A stretch of 50,033 bases of DNA from Candidatus Adiutrix sp. Lineage in GTDB: Bacteria > Desulfobacterota > Desulfarculia > Adiutricales > Adiutricaceae. A program made the position numbers and the translations under genes. The notes under the pieces were generated by a model that was given only the letters and a program-made list of their open reading frames with translations, ran no database searches and was not told the origin of the DNA. Location: the NCBI GenBank assembly GCA_031261565.1, contig JAISJK010000095.1:1-50033 (forward strand). Direction: 5' to 3'. Numbering within the stretch: the stretch's first letter is position 1; each line of letters opens with the position of its first letter. Below are positions 24,904-33,267 of the stretch, piece after piece.

Positions 24904-26820
24904 ATGGCCATGGATTTAAGGCTCAGCCAGAAACAGACTCAGGTCATGACCATGACCCCCCAGTTGCAACAGGCCATCAAGCTGTTGCAGCTCGGGCAGA
25001 TGGAGCTGGTTGAGGAAATAAATCAGGAGATGCTGGAAAACCCCATGCTGGAACTGGCTCCGCCGCCGGACAGCGCTGAGGCGGCGGCCCACGACAAGTT
25101 GAGCGATCCGGACTATGACCAGACTCCGGAGTCCGAGGGCCGAGAGGCCGATGAATTCGCCGACTCGGCCGGGGCCACCGGGGAAGAGGTGCGGGAGGAA
25201 TTTGACTGGGAGAATTACCTGGGCGAATATTCCAGCGCCCCTTCCACCAGTCTCAATGTCGGCAGCCACGAAAGCCCGGAGGAAACCCCCGGCTTTGAAA
25301 GTTTTGTGGCCGCCAAGACCTCGCTCAGCGACCACCTCTGCTGGCAATGGCGCTTTTCGGCGGCCAGCGAGCGCGATTTGATCCTGGGCTCGGCCGTTAT
25401 CGGCAGCCTGACTGACGATGGCTACCTGGCCGCCACCCTGGAAGAGCTGGCCGAGCAGGCCCAGGCCACGGTTGAGGAAATGGCCGCCATCGTGGCCCGG
25501 GTGCAGGAGCTGGATCCACCGGGGGTGGCCGCCCGCGACCTGGCCGAGTGTCTGCTCATTCAATTGAAGCGACTGGAGCCGGATCAACAGGAACCGGAGG
25601 AACCGGAGCCGGAGCAGCCGGAACTGGTGCGTCTGGGGTTGCAACTGGAGCGGCTTGAGCCGGACGCCAGCCTGGACAGCCTCCTGGCCGCCGAAATCTG
25701 CCGCCAATACTGGGATCTGGTGGAAAATAAAGATGTGCCCGGTCTCTGCCAGAAACTCAAAGCCACCAAAACGAAAGTGATGGCGGCCATTAAGCTCATC
25801 CGAGCCAGTAGCCTCAGCAGCCTGGCCGGTGAAATCTGCCACCATCACCCGGATCTGGTGGAAAAGAAAGACCTGGACGGTCTCTGCACTAGCCTCAAAG
25901 CTGTCAAAAGAACCACAAAAAAAATGGAGGCGGAGGTAAAGGAGGCCATTGAGGTGGTCATCGGGTTTCTGGAATCTCGCAGTAAGGCCGATGAAAGCCG
26001 CCGCCAGGCCGGCGAAATCCGCCGCTTGGCCGGTGAAATCTGCCGCCGTCACCTGGATCTGCTGGAAAAGAAAGACATGGCCGGTCTCTGCCGGGTTCTC
26101 AAAGCCGTCAAGGAAGACGTGGTGGGAGCCATTGAGGCCGTCCGATCTCTGGAGCCCCGCCCCGGCCGGCCCTACAACAACACCGATTCCGTTTATGTCA
26201 CCCCCGATGTCTATATCTCCAAAATCGGCGGGGAATACGTCATCACCCTGAATGAAGACGGCCTGCCCAAGCTGCGCATCTCCCGGGAATACCGCCGCCT
26301 CCTCACCGACAAAACCGCTCAGGGCGAGACTAAAAAATACCTCAGTGAGAAACTGTCGGGGGCGCGCTTTCTCATCCGCAGCATCAACCAGCGCCAGCGA
26401 ACCATCTACCGGGTGACCGAGGCTATTTTCAAGGTGCAGCGCGAGTTTCTCGACTATGGGGTGGAGCACTTAAAGCCCATGGTTTTGCGCGATATCGCCG
26501 AGGAACTGGGCTTTCACGAATCCACCATCAGCCGGGTGACCACCAACAAATATGTCTACACCCCCCAGGGGCTCTTTGAGCTGAAATACTTTTTTGACAG
26601 CCCCATCAACCGTTTTCAGGGCGAGGCTCTGGGCTCGGAGAGCGTCAAAAACCGCATCAGGCAGATCATCGCTGCTGAAGACCCCCAGAAGCCTCTGAGC
26701 GATGAGCGCGTTGTGGAAATCCTCCGGGGCTCCAACATTGACATAGCCCGCCGCACGGTGGCCAAATACCGGGAGATGCTGGGGCTGGGATCCTCCAGCG
26801 AACGGCGGCGTATGTATTGA
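24904..26820 (+). CDS. rpoN: RNA polymerase sigma-54 factor with internal triplication
   Basis: Sigma-54 directs RNA polymerase to -24/-12 promoters and needs AAA+ activators. Region I (residues about 1-50, QTQVMTMTPQLQQAIKLLQL) is intact, as are the DNA-binding helix-turn-helix (HESTISRVTTNKYV) and the RpoN box ARRTVAKYREMLGL near the C-terminus. At 638 residues it is about 150 longer than usual. The excess is in the core-binding domain: a module around GEICRRHLDLLEKKDMAGLC and the following helices occurs three times (residues about 257-302, 304-360 and 372-420). Only the third runs into the normal RSLEPRPGRPY. An extra Glu/Pro-rich piece repeats LKRLEPD as LERLEPD just before. It follows lptB by 35 bp. 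Confidence 0.95.
   Translation: MAMDLRLSQKQTQVMTMTPQLQQAIKLLQLGQMELVEEINQEMLENPMLELAPPPDSAEAAAHDKLSDPDYDQTPESEGREADEFADSAGATGEEVREEFDWENYLGEYSSAPSTSLNVGSHESPEETPGFESFVAAKTSLSDHLCWQWRFSAASERDLILGSAVIGSLTDDGYLAATLEELAEQAQATVEEMAAIVARVQELDPPGVAARDLAECLLIQLKRLEPDQQEPEEPEPEQPELVRLGLQLERLEPDASLDSLLAAEICRQYWDLVENKDVPGLCQKLKATKTKVMAAIKLIRASSLSSLAGEICHHHPDLVEKKDLDGLCTSLKAVKRTTKKMEAEVKEAIEVVIGFLESRSKADESRRQAGEIRRLAGEICRRHLDLLEKKDMAGLCRVLKAVKEDVVGAIEAVRSLEPRPGRPYNNTDSVYVTPDVYISKIGGEYVITLNEDGLPKLRISREYRRLLTDKTAQGETKKYLSEKLSGARFLIRSINQRQRTIYRVTEAIFKVQREFLDYGVEHLKPMVLRDIAEELGFHESTISRVTTNKYVYTPQGLFELKYFFDSPINRFQGEALGSESVKNRIRQIIAAEDPQKPLSDERVVEILRGSNIDIARRTVAKYREMLGLGSSSERRRMY
25672..26163 (+). repeat. Three tandem copies of an rpoN internal module
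   Basis: Copies at about 25672-25809, 25813-25983 and 26017-26163 share the pattern [L/A]AxEICxxxxDLxExKDxxGLCxxLKA. They also share DNA stretches such as TGGCCGGTGAAATCTGCC and GGTCTCTGCC, so they arose by in-frame duplication rather than convergence. The middle copy carries an additional insertion of charged residues. Confidence 0.85.
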
Positions 26821-26853
26821 TCCTTTAACCCGCGACCGAGAGGAAGGTTGACC

Positions 26854-27393
26854 ATGATTTCCAAAAAAATGACTACCGCTTTAAATGCCCAGGTGACGGC
26901 CGAGCTCTATTCCAGCTATCTCTATGTCTCCATGAGCGCCTGGCTCCAGGCCGAGGGCCATCAGGGCGCGGCCCACTGGATGAGCCTTCAGGCCAGAGAA
27001 GAAATTTACCATGTCATCAAATTTTATAATTTTATTCTGGATCGGGGCGGCCAGATCAGGCTTGGCCCCATTGAGGCCCCGCCCGCCAAGTGGAAATCGG
27101 CCCTTGAGGTCTTCGAGCAGGCCCACGCCCATGAGCAGAAAGTCACCGCGCTCATTGACAGCCTCATGACCCTGGCCAAGAGCGAGAGCGATCACGCCTC
27201 GGAGATTTTCCTCCAGTGGTTTGTTACCGAGCAGACCGAAGAAGAGGCCAACACTCTGGCCACGGCCCAGAAATACAAACTGGCCGCCGGCCAGGGGGCC
27301 GGGCTGTTTATGATCGACCAGGAACTGGCCGCCCGCACCCTGACCGTGTTGGTCAAGGATGCTCTGACCGGCGTCCCGCCGACGGCTGTTTAG
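26854..27393 (+). CDS. ftn: Ferritin
   Basis: A 179-residue non-haem ferritin of the bacterial Ftn type that oxidises and stores iron in a 24-subunit shell. Ferroxidase-site residues are visible in AELYSSYLYVSMSAWL and AREEIYHVIKFYNFILDRGG, and later in WFVTEQTEEEANT. The ATG at 26854 follows a GAGAGGAAGG site; an in-frame TTG 6 bp earlier is less likely. It is 33 bp after rpoN, where many relatives carry hpf/raiA instead, and 10 bp before carD. Confidence 0.93.
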   Translation: MISKKMTTALNAQVTAELYSSYLYVSMSAWLQAEGHQGAAHWMSLQAREEIYHVIKFYNFILDRGGQIRLGPIEAPPAKWKSALEVFEQAHAHEQKVTALIDSLMTLAKSESDHASEIFLQWFVTEQTEEEANTLATAQKYKLAAGQGAGLFMIDQELAARTLTVLVKDALTGVPPTAV

Positions 27394-27403
27394 GCCTCTC
27401 CGA

Positions 27404-27913
27404 GTGCCCTGGGAACCAGGAGACCTGGCTGTCTATCCGGCCCACGGCGTGGGCCGGATAGAGGCCGTGGAGCAGCGCCGGGTCGGGGATCAGCAGTATG
27501 ATTTCCTGATCCTGCGCATCCTGGAAAACGGCATGAAGATTATGATCCCGGCCCAGAATGTGGACACCATAGGTTTGCGGCCCCTCATCGCCCGGGAAGA
27601 GGTGACCCGGATTTACGAGCTGTTCAGATCGCCGCCCAAAGCCCTGGAGGTCGCCAACTGGAATCGCCGCCACCGGGAATATCTGGAAAGAATCAAGACC
27701 GGCTCGCCCTTTGAGGTGGCGGTGGTGATGGGCGAGCTCCTCTCCCTGCGGGTGGACAAGGATTTGTCTTTTGGCGAGCGGAAGCTTCTGGATACGGTCA
27801 CCACCCTCCTGGTCAAAGAAATGGCCCTGGCCTCCGGGCAGAGCGAAAAAGATGTGACCGACGAGATCAGCAGTTTTTTCCCGCCGGCCAAAGGCGCTGG
27901 CAGCCCGGCCTAA
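27404..27913 (+). CDS. CarD/CdnL-family transcription regulator
   Basis: A 169-residue protein with the RNA-polymerase-interacting Tudor-like domain at the N-terminus (GDLAVYPAHGVGRIEAVE, DFLILRILENGMKIMIP) and a helical C-terminal domain (about 70-155) that binds DNA near the -10 element. CarD proteins stabilise open promoter complexes, often at housekeeping promoters. The start is GTG, 10 bp after the ferritin stop. The stop lies 3 bp before the pseudouridine synthase gene. Confidence 0.9.
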   Translation: MPWEPGDLAVYPAHGVGRIEAVEQRRVGDQQYDFLILRILENGMKIMIPAQNVDTIGLRPLIAREEVTRIYELFRSPPKALEVANWNRRHREYLERIKTGSPFEVAVVMGELLSLRVDKDLSFGERKLLDTVTTLLVKEMALASGQSEKDVTDEISSFFPPAKGAGSPA

Positions 27914-27916
27914 CCC

Positions 27917-28897
27917 ATGGAAGATGGCTTTAACCCCGCCACCGGGCTCATCACCTTTACGGTTCGGCCCCCGGAGGAGAAACGCCGGCTGGATGTGGTG
28001 CTGGCGGCCCGCTACCCGGCCTTTTCCCGCACCCAGCTGGCCCGCCTGGCCAAAGAGGGCCAGGTGCGGCTGGATGACCAGCCGGCCAGGGCCAGGGCCA
28101 GTCTGGCGGCCGGCCAGACAGTCACCTTCCCCCCGCCCCAGGCCCCGCTGACCGACTGGCCGCCCGAGCCGGAGGTCAGGCTGGAGATTATTTATGAAGA
28201 CGACCAGATTCTGGTGGTCAATAAGCCCTGGGGCCTGGCCGTCCACCCCGCCCCGGGCTACCGGGGGCCGACCCTGACCGGGGGGCTGCTAGCCCGGGAC
28301 GGTCAGCTGGCTGAAGTGGGGGAAAGGCACCGCCCCGGCCTGGTTCACCGGCTGGATAAGGATACCAGCGGCGTCCTGGTCACGGCCAAAACCGAGACGG
28401 CTTTGCGATCTCTGGCCGCCTCTTTCAGCCGCCGGGAAACGAAAAAATGCTATCTGGCCCTGGTTAGGGGCCGGCCGGCCCGGGGCCGGGGCCAGGTGGA
28501 ACTGCCAATTGGCCGCCACCCCACTCAGCGCCATAAAATGGCCGCCGGGGCGGGCCGGGAACGGCCGGCCCGGACTATCTACCGGGTTCTGCGCCATTTC
28601 CCCGCCCCCGGGGTGAGCCTGGTCATGCTGCAACTGGTCACCGGCCGCACCCACCAGGCCAGAGTGCATCTCCAGAGCCTGGGCACGCCGGTGCTGGCCG
28701 ACCCGGTTTACAGCCGGGGCGTAGCCGATCTGGCCAGCCGTTTCCCCCAACTGGCCCCCGGCCTCAACCGCCAGATGCTCCACGCCCGGCGCCTGACCAT
28801 CAGCCACCCGGCCACCGGCCGCCCGGTCACTTTTCGGGCCCCCTGGCCGCCGGATTTTTTAAACATCTTCCGGGAGCTTTTGAAGCTGGAAAAATAA
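27917..28897 (+). CDS. RluA/RluD-family pseudouridine synthase
   Basis: A 326-residue enzyme that isomerises specific uridines in rRNA or tRNA. An N-terminal S4 RNA-binding domain (about 15-80, with TQLARLAKEGQVRLDD) precedes the catalytic domain. The catalytic aspartate is in GLVHRLDKDTSGVLV (about 138-152), and TGRTHQARVHL and the NRQMLHARRLTI motif are present. The S4 domain and length resemble RluD (23S rRNA helix 69), but the exact target is not decided. It starts 3 bp after carD. Confidence 0.9.
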   Translation: MEDGFNPATGLITFTVRPPEEKRRLDVVLAARYPAFSRTQLARLAKEGQVRLDDQPARARASLAAGQTVTFPPPQAPLTDWPPEPEVRLEIIYEDDQILVVNKPWGLAVHPAPGYRGPTLTGGLLARDGQLAEVGERHRPGLVHRLDKDTSGVLVTAKTETALRSLAASFSRRETKKCYLALVRGRPARGRGQVELPIGRHPTQRHKMAAGAGRERPARTIYRVLRHFPAPGVSLVMLQLVTGRTHQARVHLQSLGTPVLADPVYSRGVADLASRFPQLAPGLNRQMLHARRLTISHPATGRPVTFRAPWPPDFLNIFRELLKLEK

Positions 28898-28911
28898 AAG
28901 CATTTAGGGTC

Positions 28912-28940
28912 TTGTCACCAAAAGATTATAGGGCTATACT
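28912..28940 (+). promoter_or_regulatory. Sigma-70 promoter for cheW
   Basis: TTGTCA (28912-28917) and TATACT (28935-28940), 17 bp apart, 38 bp before the cheW start, with AAGGAG close to the ATG. Confidence 0.6.
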
Positions 28941-28978
28941 GGTCAAAACCTAGCCCTCTAGCGTCTAAGGAGTTCACA

Positions 28979-29500
28979 ATGAGTTCTGATAAATCCGCCA
29001 CTAATCAGGCCGTGGCCAAGGGCCGGGCCGCCGGCCAGGAAGGCAAATTTCTGACCTTTTCTCTGGCTGACGAGGAATACGGCATCGGCATCCTGAAAGT
29101 CCGCGAAATTATCGGCATGATGCCCATAAGAACTGTGCCCCAAACCCCCGGCTTCGTCAAAGGGGTCATCAATCTGCGGGGGAAGGTCATCCCGGTGGTG
29201 GATCTGCGGCTTAAATTCGGCATGTCGGAAATCGACTACACCGAGCGCACCAGCATCATTGTGGTGGATGTTTCCTCTGATTCCGAGCATCTGGTGCATA
29301 TCGGCATTGTGGTGGATTTCGTTTCCGAGGTGGTCAATATCAAAGCCGACGATGTCGAGCCCACGCCCACCTTCGGGGCCCAGTTGAATACCGAGTATAT
29401 TCTGGGGATGGCCAAAATCGGCAAAAGCGTTAAAATCCTCCTGGATATTGACCGCATTCTGGCGGTAGAAGAGCTCGATGGGCTGAACCTGGGCCTTTAG
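28979..29500 (+). CDS. cheW: Chemotaxis adaptor protein CheW
   Basis: A 173-residue adaptor that links chemoreceptors to the CheA kinase. The CheW SH3-like domain covers residues about 20-165: FLTFSLADEEYGIGILKVRE, TPGFVKGVINLRGKVIPVVD and the C-terminal ILLDIDRILAVEEL. A short Lys/Ala-rich leader precedes it. It has its own promoter and lies just before a sigma-54 activator gene and a flagellin gene. No CheA is in the window. Confidence 0.95.
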   Translation: MSSDKSATNQAVAKGRAAGQEGKFLTFSLADEEYGIGILKVREIIGMMPIRTVPQTPGFVKGVINLRGKVIPVVDLRLKFGMSEIDYTERTSIIVVDVSSDSEHLVHIGIVVDFVSEVVNIKADDVEPTPTFGAQLNTEYILGMAKIGKSVKILLDIDRILAVEELDGLNLGL

Positions 29501-29525
29501 ACCTCACTTCAATAAATTCATAACT

Positions 29526-31148
29526 TTGCTGGATATCAGCTCCAACTGTCAGCCTGGGCCGCCGGAGGCGGCCCAGATCAACCGAGAGATACTGGGTGCC
29601 TTGGCCGGCCGGGCCGGGCGTAAAAATCTCCTGACCGTGCTGGCCGACTCCCTCTACCCGAGTTGCAATTTTTCCTGGCTGATCATCAGTCTCCTGGAAC
29701 AGCGCGAGGAGATGTTTATTGATTATTCCCTGCCGGGCAAAAAACTCGTCAATCCCTTCGCCCCGGTGCTGCCCCACTCTTTAACCCTGACCGTGGCTGA
29801 AAATATCCAGGACACCAGGCAGCCCAAAATTATTCCTGACTGCCTGGACTATTTCACCTACCTGGACGCTCCGCCCATTTTTCAGCAGAGCGTGGCCTCG
29901 GTCATCGCCTTTCCCCTGACCCTGAATAATGAAATATTCGCCACTCTGTTTCTGGGCTTTGAGAGCCGGCCGGACAATTTAGACAAAATGGCCGCCCTGG
30001 TCAGCGCTCTCTGCCCCACCGTGGCCGCCTGCCTGGGGGTGGTTTTATCCATTGAACGGATGCGCCACGGCCGGCTTTCACCCCCCGAGCCCACCGAGAG
30101 CCAGCCCCCGCCGGAAATGGCCTTTGACGCGGCCATGGTTTTCCACAGCCCGGCCATGCGTTCAATTATCCAGCAGGTCAGCGTGCTGACCAATCTGGAT
30201 GTCCCGGTGCTCCTCCTGGGCGAGACCGGCACCGGCAAGAGCATGATCGCCCGGCTTATCCACAACCAGAGTTCCCGGGCCTCCGGCCATTTCGTCCGGG
30301 TCAACTGCCCGGCCCTGTCTTCCAGCCTTTTTGAGAGCGAAATGTTTGGCCACGCCAAAGGCTCATTTACCGGGGCCACTAAAAACCGCATCGGCCGCTT
30401 TGAACTGGCCCACCAGGGCACCCTGTTTCTCGACGAGGTGGCCGAGCTGTCTATGGACATGCAGTCCAAGCTGCTGCAGGTGCTGGACGACTCCAGTTTC
30501 GAGCGGGTGGGCGAGAGCGTCCCCATTCTGGTGGATATGCGCATCGTGGCCGCCACCAACGTGCATATCGGGGAGGCTATCAGCCAGGGCCGCCTTCGGG
30601 GCGATCTCTTTCACCGCATTTCAGTTTACACCATCGAATTGCCGCCCCTGCGGGCGCGGCCGGATGATATCGCCCCCCTGTCCATGGTTTTGTCGGCCCA
30701 GTCGGCCGCCCGCCTGAATCTGCCGGATGTGGTTTACACCAAAAACATCAAGGCCGCCCTTTCCCAATACCACTGGCCGGGCAACACCCGGGAACTCAGC
30801 AACCTCATGACCCGCCTGGTCATCGCCCAGAGCGTCCACGGCAAATTGAATCCGGAACTGGTCAGGGAAATCATTGAGCAGTCGGAAAGCTATTTTGTGA
30901 CGGAATCAAAATCGCCGGGCTCAAACCAGGCACCGGCCGGGGCGGCAGCCTGGGGCGGCGGCCCGAGCGGCCCGGCCGAGAGCCCGGAGATTTTGCAATC
31001 CCTGGCCGAGATGGAGCGCCGGCACATTGTCCGGGTGCTGGAGCATTCCGGCGGAGTCATTGCCGGCCCCAAAGGGGCGGCTAAAATTCTGGGCCTGCCC
31101 CGCTCGACCCTGCTGCACCGCATGAAAAAACTGGGCCTCAACGGCTAG
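29526..31148 (+). CDS. Sigma-54-dependent regulator with GAF-like sensor
   Basis: A 540-residue enhancer-binding protein. Residues about 20-175 look like a GAF sensor. The AAA+ domain (about 205-440) has Walker A GETGTGKS (about 232), the sigma-54 contact loop as GSFTGA (about 279, a known variant of GAFTGA), Walker B LFLDEVAEL and the arginine-finger region. A Fis-type helix-turn-helix (about 495-540) ends the protein. No ATG is available before the sensor, so TTG at 29526 is the best start although no strong ribosome site precedes it. Position between cheW and flagellin suggests control of flagellar or motility genes; that is inference. Confidence 0.9.
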   Translation: MLDISSNCQPGPPEAAQINREILGALAGRAGRKNLLTVLADSLYPSCNFSWLIISLLEQREEMFIDYSLPGKKLVNPFAPVLPHSLTLTVAENIQDTRQPKIIPDCLDYFTYLDAPPIFQQSVASVIAFPLTLNNEIFATLFLGFESRPDNLDKMAALVSALCPTVAACLGVVLSIERMRHGRLSPPEPTESQPPPEMAFDAAMVFHSPAMRSIIQQVSVLTNLDVPVLLLGETGTGKSMIARLIHNQSSRASGHFVRVNCPALSSSLFESEMFGHAKGSFTGATKNRIGRFELAHQGTLFLDEVAELSMDMQSKLLQVLDDSSFERVGESVPILVDMRIVAATNVHIGEAISQGRLRGDLFHRISVYTIELPPLRARPDDIAPLSMVLSAQSAARLNLPDVVYTKNIKAALSQYHWPGNTRELSNLMTRLVIAQSVHGKLNPELVREIIEQSESYFVTESKSPGSNQAPAGAAAWGGGPSGPAESPEILQSLAEMERRHIVRVLEHSGGVIAGPKGAAKILGLPRSTLLHRMKKLGLNG

Positions 31149-31359
31149 GCCTAGCCGAGAATCCGAATACCCGTCCCGGCTGCCCGCCGCCTAAAAATAC
31201 CCGCCTCCATGATGGTCTCTCAAATAACTTCAGGTTTAGCTGAAAAAAAATTCAAGGTATTCCTCCGACCGGTCGATATATAAAACAGGAAACAGTCTAA
31301 GGTTAACCTAGCCAGGGCAGGAAGCCCTGTCCAACTGTCCGTCAAGGAGGATACACATC
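31149..31359 (+). other. Flagellin leader region
   Basis: This 211-bp gap holds a FliA-like promoter, a 10-bp perfect palindrome AGGTTAACCT (31300-31309), a 6-bp hairpin (31313-31318 with 31324-31329) and a strong AAGGAGG ribosome site at 31344-31350. Expression of the flagellin is thus likely strong and controlled separately from the upstream regulator. Confidence 0.6.
31253..31279 (+). promoter_or_regulatory. Sigma-28 (FliA) promoter candidate for flagellin
   Basis: CAAGGTAT-N11-GTCGATAT matches the FliA consensus TAAAGTTT-N11-GCCGATAA at 5 of 8 and 6 of 8 bases with the ideal spacing. A class-3 flagellar promoter is expected before a flagellin gene. Confidence 0.5.
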
Positions 31360-33207
31360 ATGTCGCTCATCATTAATCACAATTTGATGGCCCAGAACGC
31401 CACCCGCAACCTGGGCAAAACTTACAGCCAACTATCCACCAGCGTGGAGCGCCTGTCTTCGGGCCTGCGCATCAACAGCGCGGCCGATGACGCCGCCGGT
31501 CTGGCCATTCGGGAACTGATGCGGTCCGATATCGCCACCACCAACCAGGGCCTGCGCAACGCGGCCGATGCCATCAGCCTGATTCAGACGGCTGACGGTG
31601 CCCTGGGCGTCATTGACGAAAAACTGACCCGCATGAAGGAGCTGGCCGAGCTGGCCGCCACCGTCACCTATACCCCGGTGCAGCGGGATATCATCACCTC
31701 GGAATACCAGGCCATGGCCCGGGAAATCGACCGCATCGCCGCCGCCACCAACTTTAACGGGGTCAAGCTACTGGACGGCTCCATCTCTACCCAGCACGGC
31801 GGCCAGGGGCTGAAAGTCCACTTCGGGGTGGGCAACAACGCGGCCGAGGACTATTACTTCATCAACATCGGCGATGTGCGGGCCACCAGCAGCGGCGGTC
31901 TGCGGGTGGGCGGCGACGCCAAAAACGACATCTGGGGCCAGGGCGGGGCCGCCTCCATCATCGGCGATAATAAAGGCCCGGGCTGCTGCGGGGCCGGCTT
32001 CAGCAGCTTGAATGACCCTGACGCCAAACTGGCCAGCGGGGCCTCTTTCAGCTATGGCTATAACTGGGACTGGAAAGAAGGGGATGAAACCAAGCTGGTC
32101 GGAGGCAAATACACGGCCGGCCTCTACCGGGTCGGCAGCGGCGCGAGCTTGCAGAATCTGGTGGACATGGTCAACGCCGGCACCCAGAGCCGGGTGGGCC
32201 TTAAATTTGAGGTAACTGCCGGGTCTGACTTATACACCAACGCCAGCGCTTTCAGCATCTGCCTTGGCGACGAGGCCTATTTTTGGTCGACTGCGGCCGG
32301 CAGCGCCGTAGCTCACGCGGAATACGACGCCGGCAAGTCGGTAGTGAAGAAGGTCGGCGATGGCGACATCTCCAAAGCCCTTACCAGCGCCATCAACACC
32401 AATTCCAATAGCTTTTGGGCCATGTGGGACAGCGCCAACAGCACGGTTTATGTCTTCAATAAAGAGGGCGGGGATCATAACGACCTTTTGGCCTGCGAAC
32501 AGTTGTTCAAGGGGACGGCTACCACTTCGAGCGAGGCCAAAGCGCTCCTGGGCAATGTCTCCTTTGAAAACGTGGCCACCGGCCGAAATGATAAAACCAC
32601 CTCAGCCGGAACCAATTTTAGCCTGGGCGGTGAGCGCTGGGCCACCATGACCCCGATCATGACTCAGAACAACAATGGCACCGAGGTCTGGAACGTCACC
32701 TTAAACGGCCGCGATGTGGGCGATGGGCGGAATTTGTGGATAGCCAATATCGGCAGCGGCGCCTCTTACGACCTTGACGTGACCAAGGCCGGGGGAACCG
32801 CCAATTACACTCTTACCGGGCTGGTGGGCACAGCGGCCAATATCACGGGGATGGGCCGCGACTCTTTCGTCGAAATTCAGAACGCGGCCGACGGCCAGTG
32901 GAAGGGGGCCGAGGTGCGCACCCAGTCCAGCGCCCAGGAGGCTCTTGAAGCCCTGACTGAGGCCATCACCAGGAAAGATAAAGTGCGGGCCGACCTGGGG
33001 GCCATGCAAAACCGGCTGGAAAACACCATAAGCAATCTGGAGATCCAGTCTGAAAACCTGCAGGCTGCGGAAAGCCGCATCTCGGATGTGGACGTGGCCA
33101 AGGAAATGACTGAATTCACCAAAAACAACGTCCTGACTCAGGCGGCCGTGGGTATGCTGGCCCAGGCCAACTCCCTGAGTTCCCTGGCCCTGGCCCTCCT
33201 CGGCTAA
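31360..33207 (+). CDS. fliC: Flagellin
   Basis: A 615-residue filament protein. The N-terminal D0/D1 domain (residues 1-145) is typical: SLIINHNLMAQNATRNL, SSGLRINSAADDAAGLAIRE and TNFNGVKLLDGS. The C-terminal D1/D0 domain (about 515-615) contains ENTISNLEIQSENLQAAESR and ends SLSSLALALLG. Between them is a surface-exposed region of about 370 residues with unusual cysteines: a CC pair near residue 210 and single Cys near 300 and 380. A terminator follows directly, so it is monocistronic. Large variable domains are common in flagellins, but cysteines are rare. Confidence 0.95.
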   Translation: MSLIINHNLMAQNATRNLGKTYSQLSTSVERLSSGLRINSAADDAAGLAIRELMRSDIATTNQGLRNAADAISLIQTADGALGVIDEKLTRMKELAELAATVTYTPVQRDIITSEYQAMAREIDRIAAATNFNGVKLLDGSISTQHGGQGLKVHFGVGNNAAEDYYFINIGDVRATSSGGLRVGGDAKNDIWGQGGAASIIGDNKGPGCCGAGFSSLNDPDAKLASGASFSYGYNWDWKEGDETKLVGGKYTAGLYRVGSGASLQNLVDMVNAGTQSRVGLKFEVTAGSDLYTNASAFSICLGDEAYFWSTAAGSAVAHAEYDAGKSVVKKVGDGDISKALTSAINTNSNSFWAMWDSANSTVYVFNKEGGDHNDLLACEQLFKGTATTSSEAKALLGNVSFENVATGRNDKTTSAGTNFSLGGERWATMTPIMTQNNNGTEVWNVTLNGRDVGDGRNLWIANIGSGASYDLDVTKAGGTANYTLTGLVGTAANITGMGRDSFVEIQNAADGQWKGAEVRTQSSAQEALEALTEAITRKDKVRADLGAMQNRLENTISNLEIQSENLQAAESRISDVDVAKEMTEFTKNNVLTQAAVGMLAQANSLSSLALALLG

Positions 33208-33230
33208 GAGCCGGCGGCCGGATAAACCGA

Positions 33231-33260
33231 GAGCGGAAAGACCGTCAGGTCTTTCCGCTC
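33231..33260. terminator. Terminator between flagellin and SPFH genes
   Basis: A perfect 13-bp stem (33231-33243 with 33248-33260) and a 4-base loop GTCA, flanked by short A/T stretches. It sits between two convergent genes and may act on both. Confidence 0.85.
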
Positions 33261-33267
33261 TTAAAAC

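Noticed and set aside
24916-26469. 517-codon open frame antisense to rpoN
   Set aside because: It mirrors the rpoN reading frame and has no recognisable domain; rpoN on the plus strand is certain.
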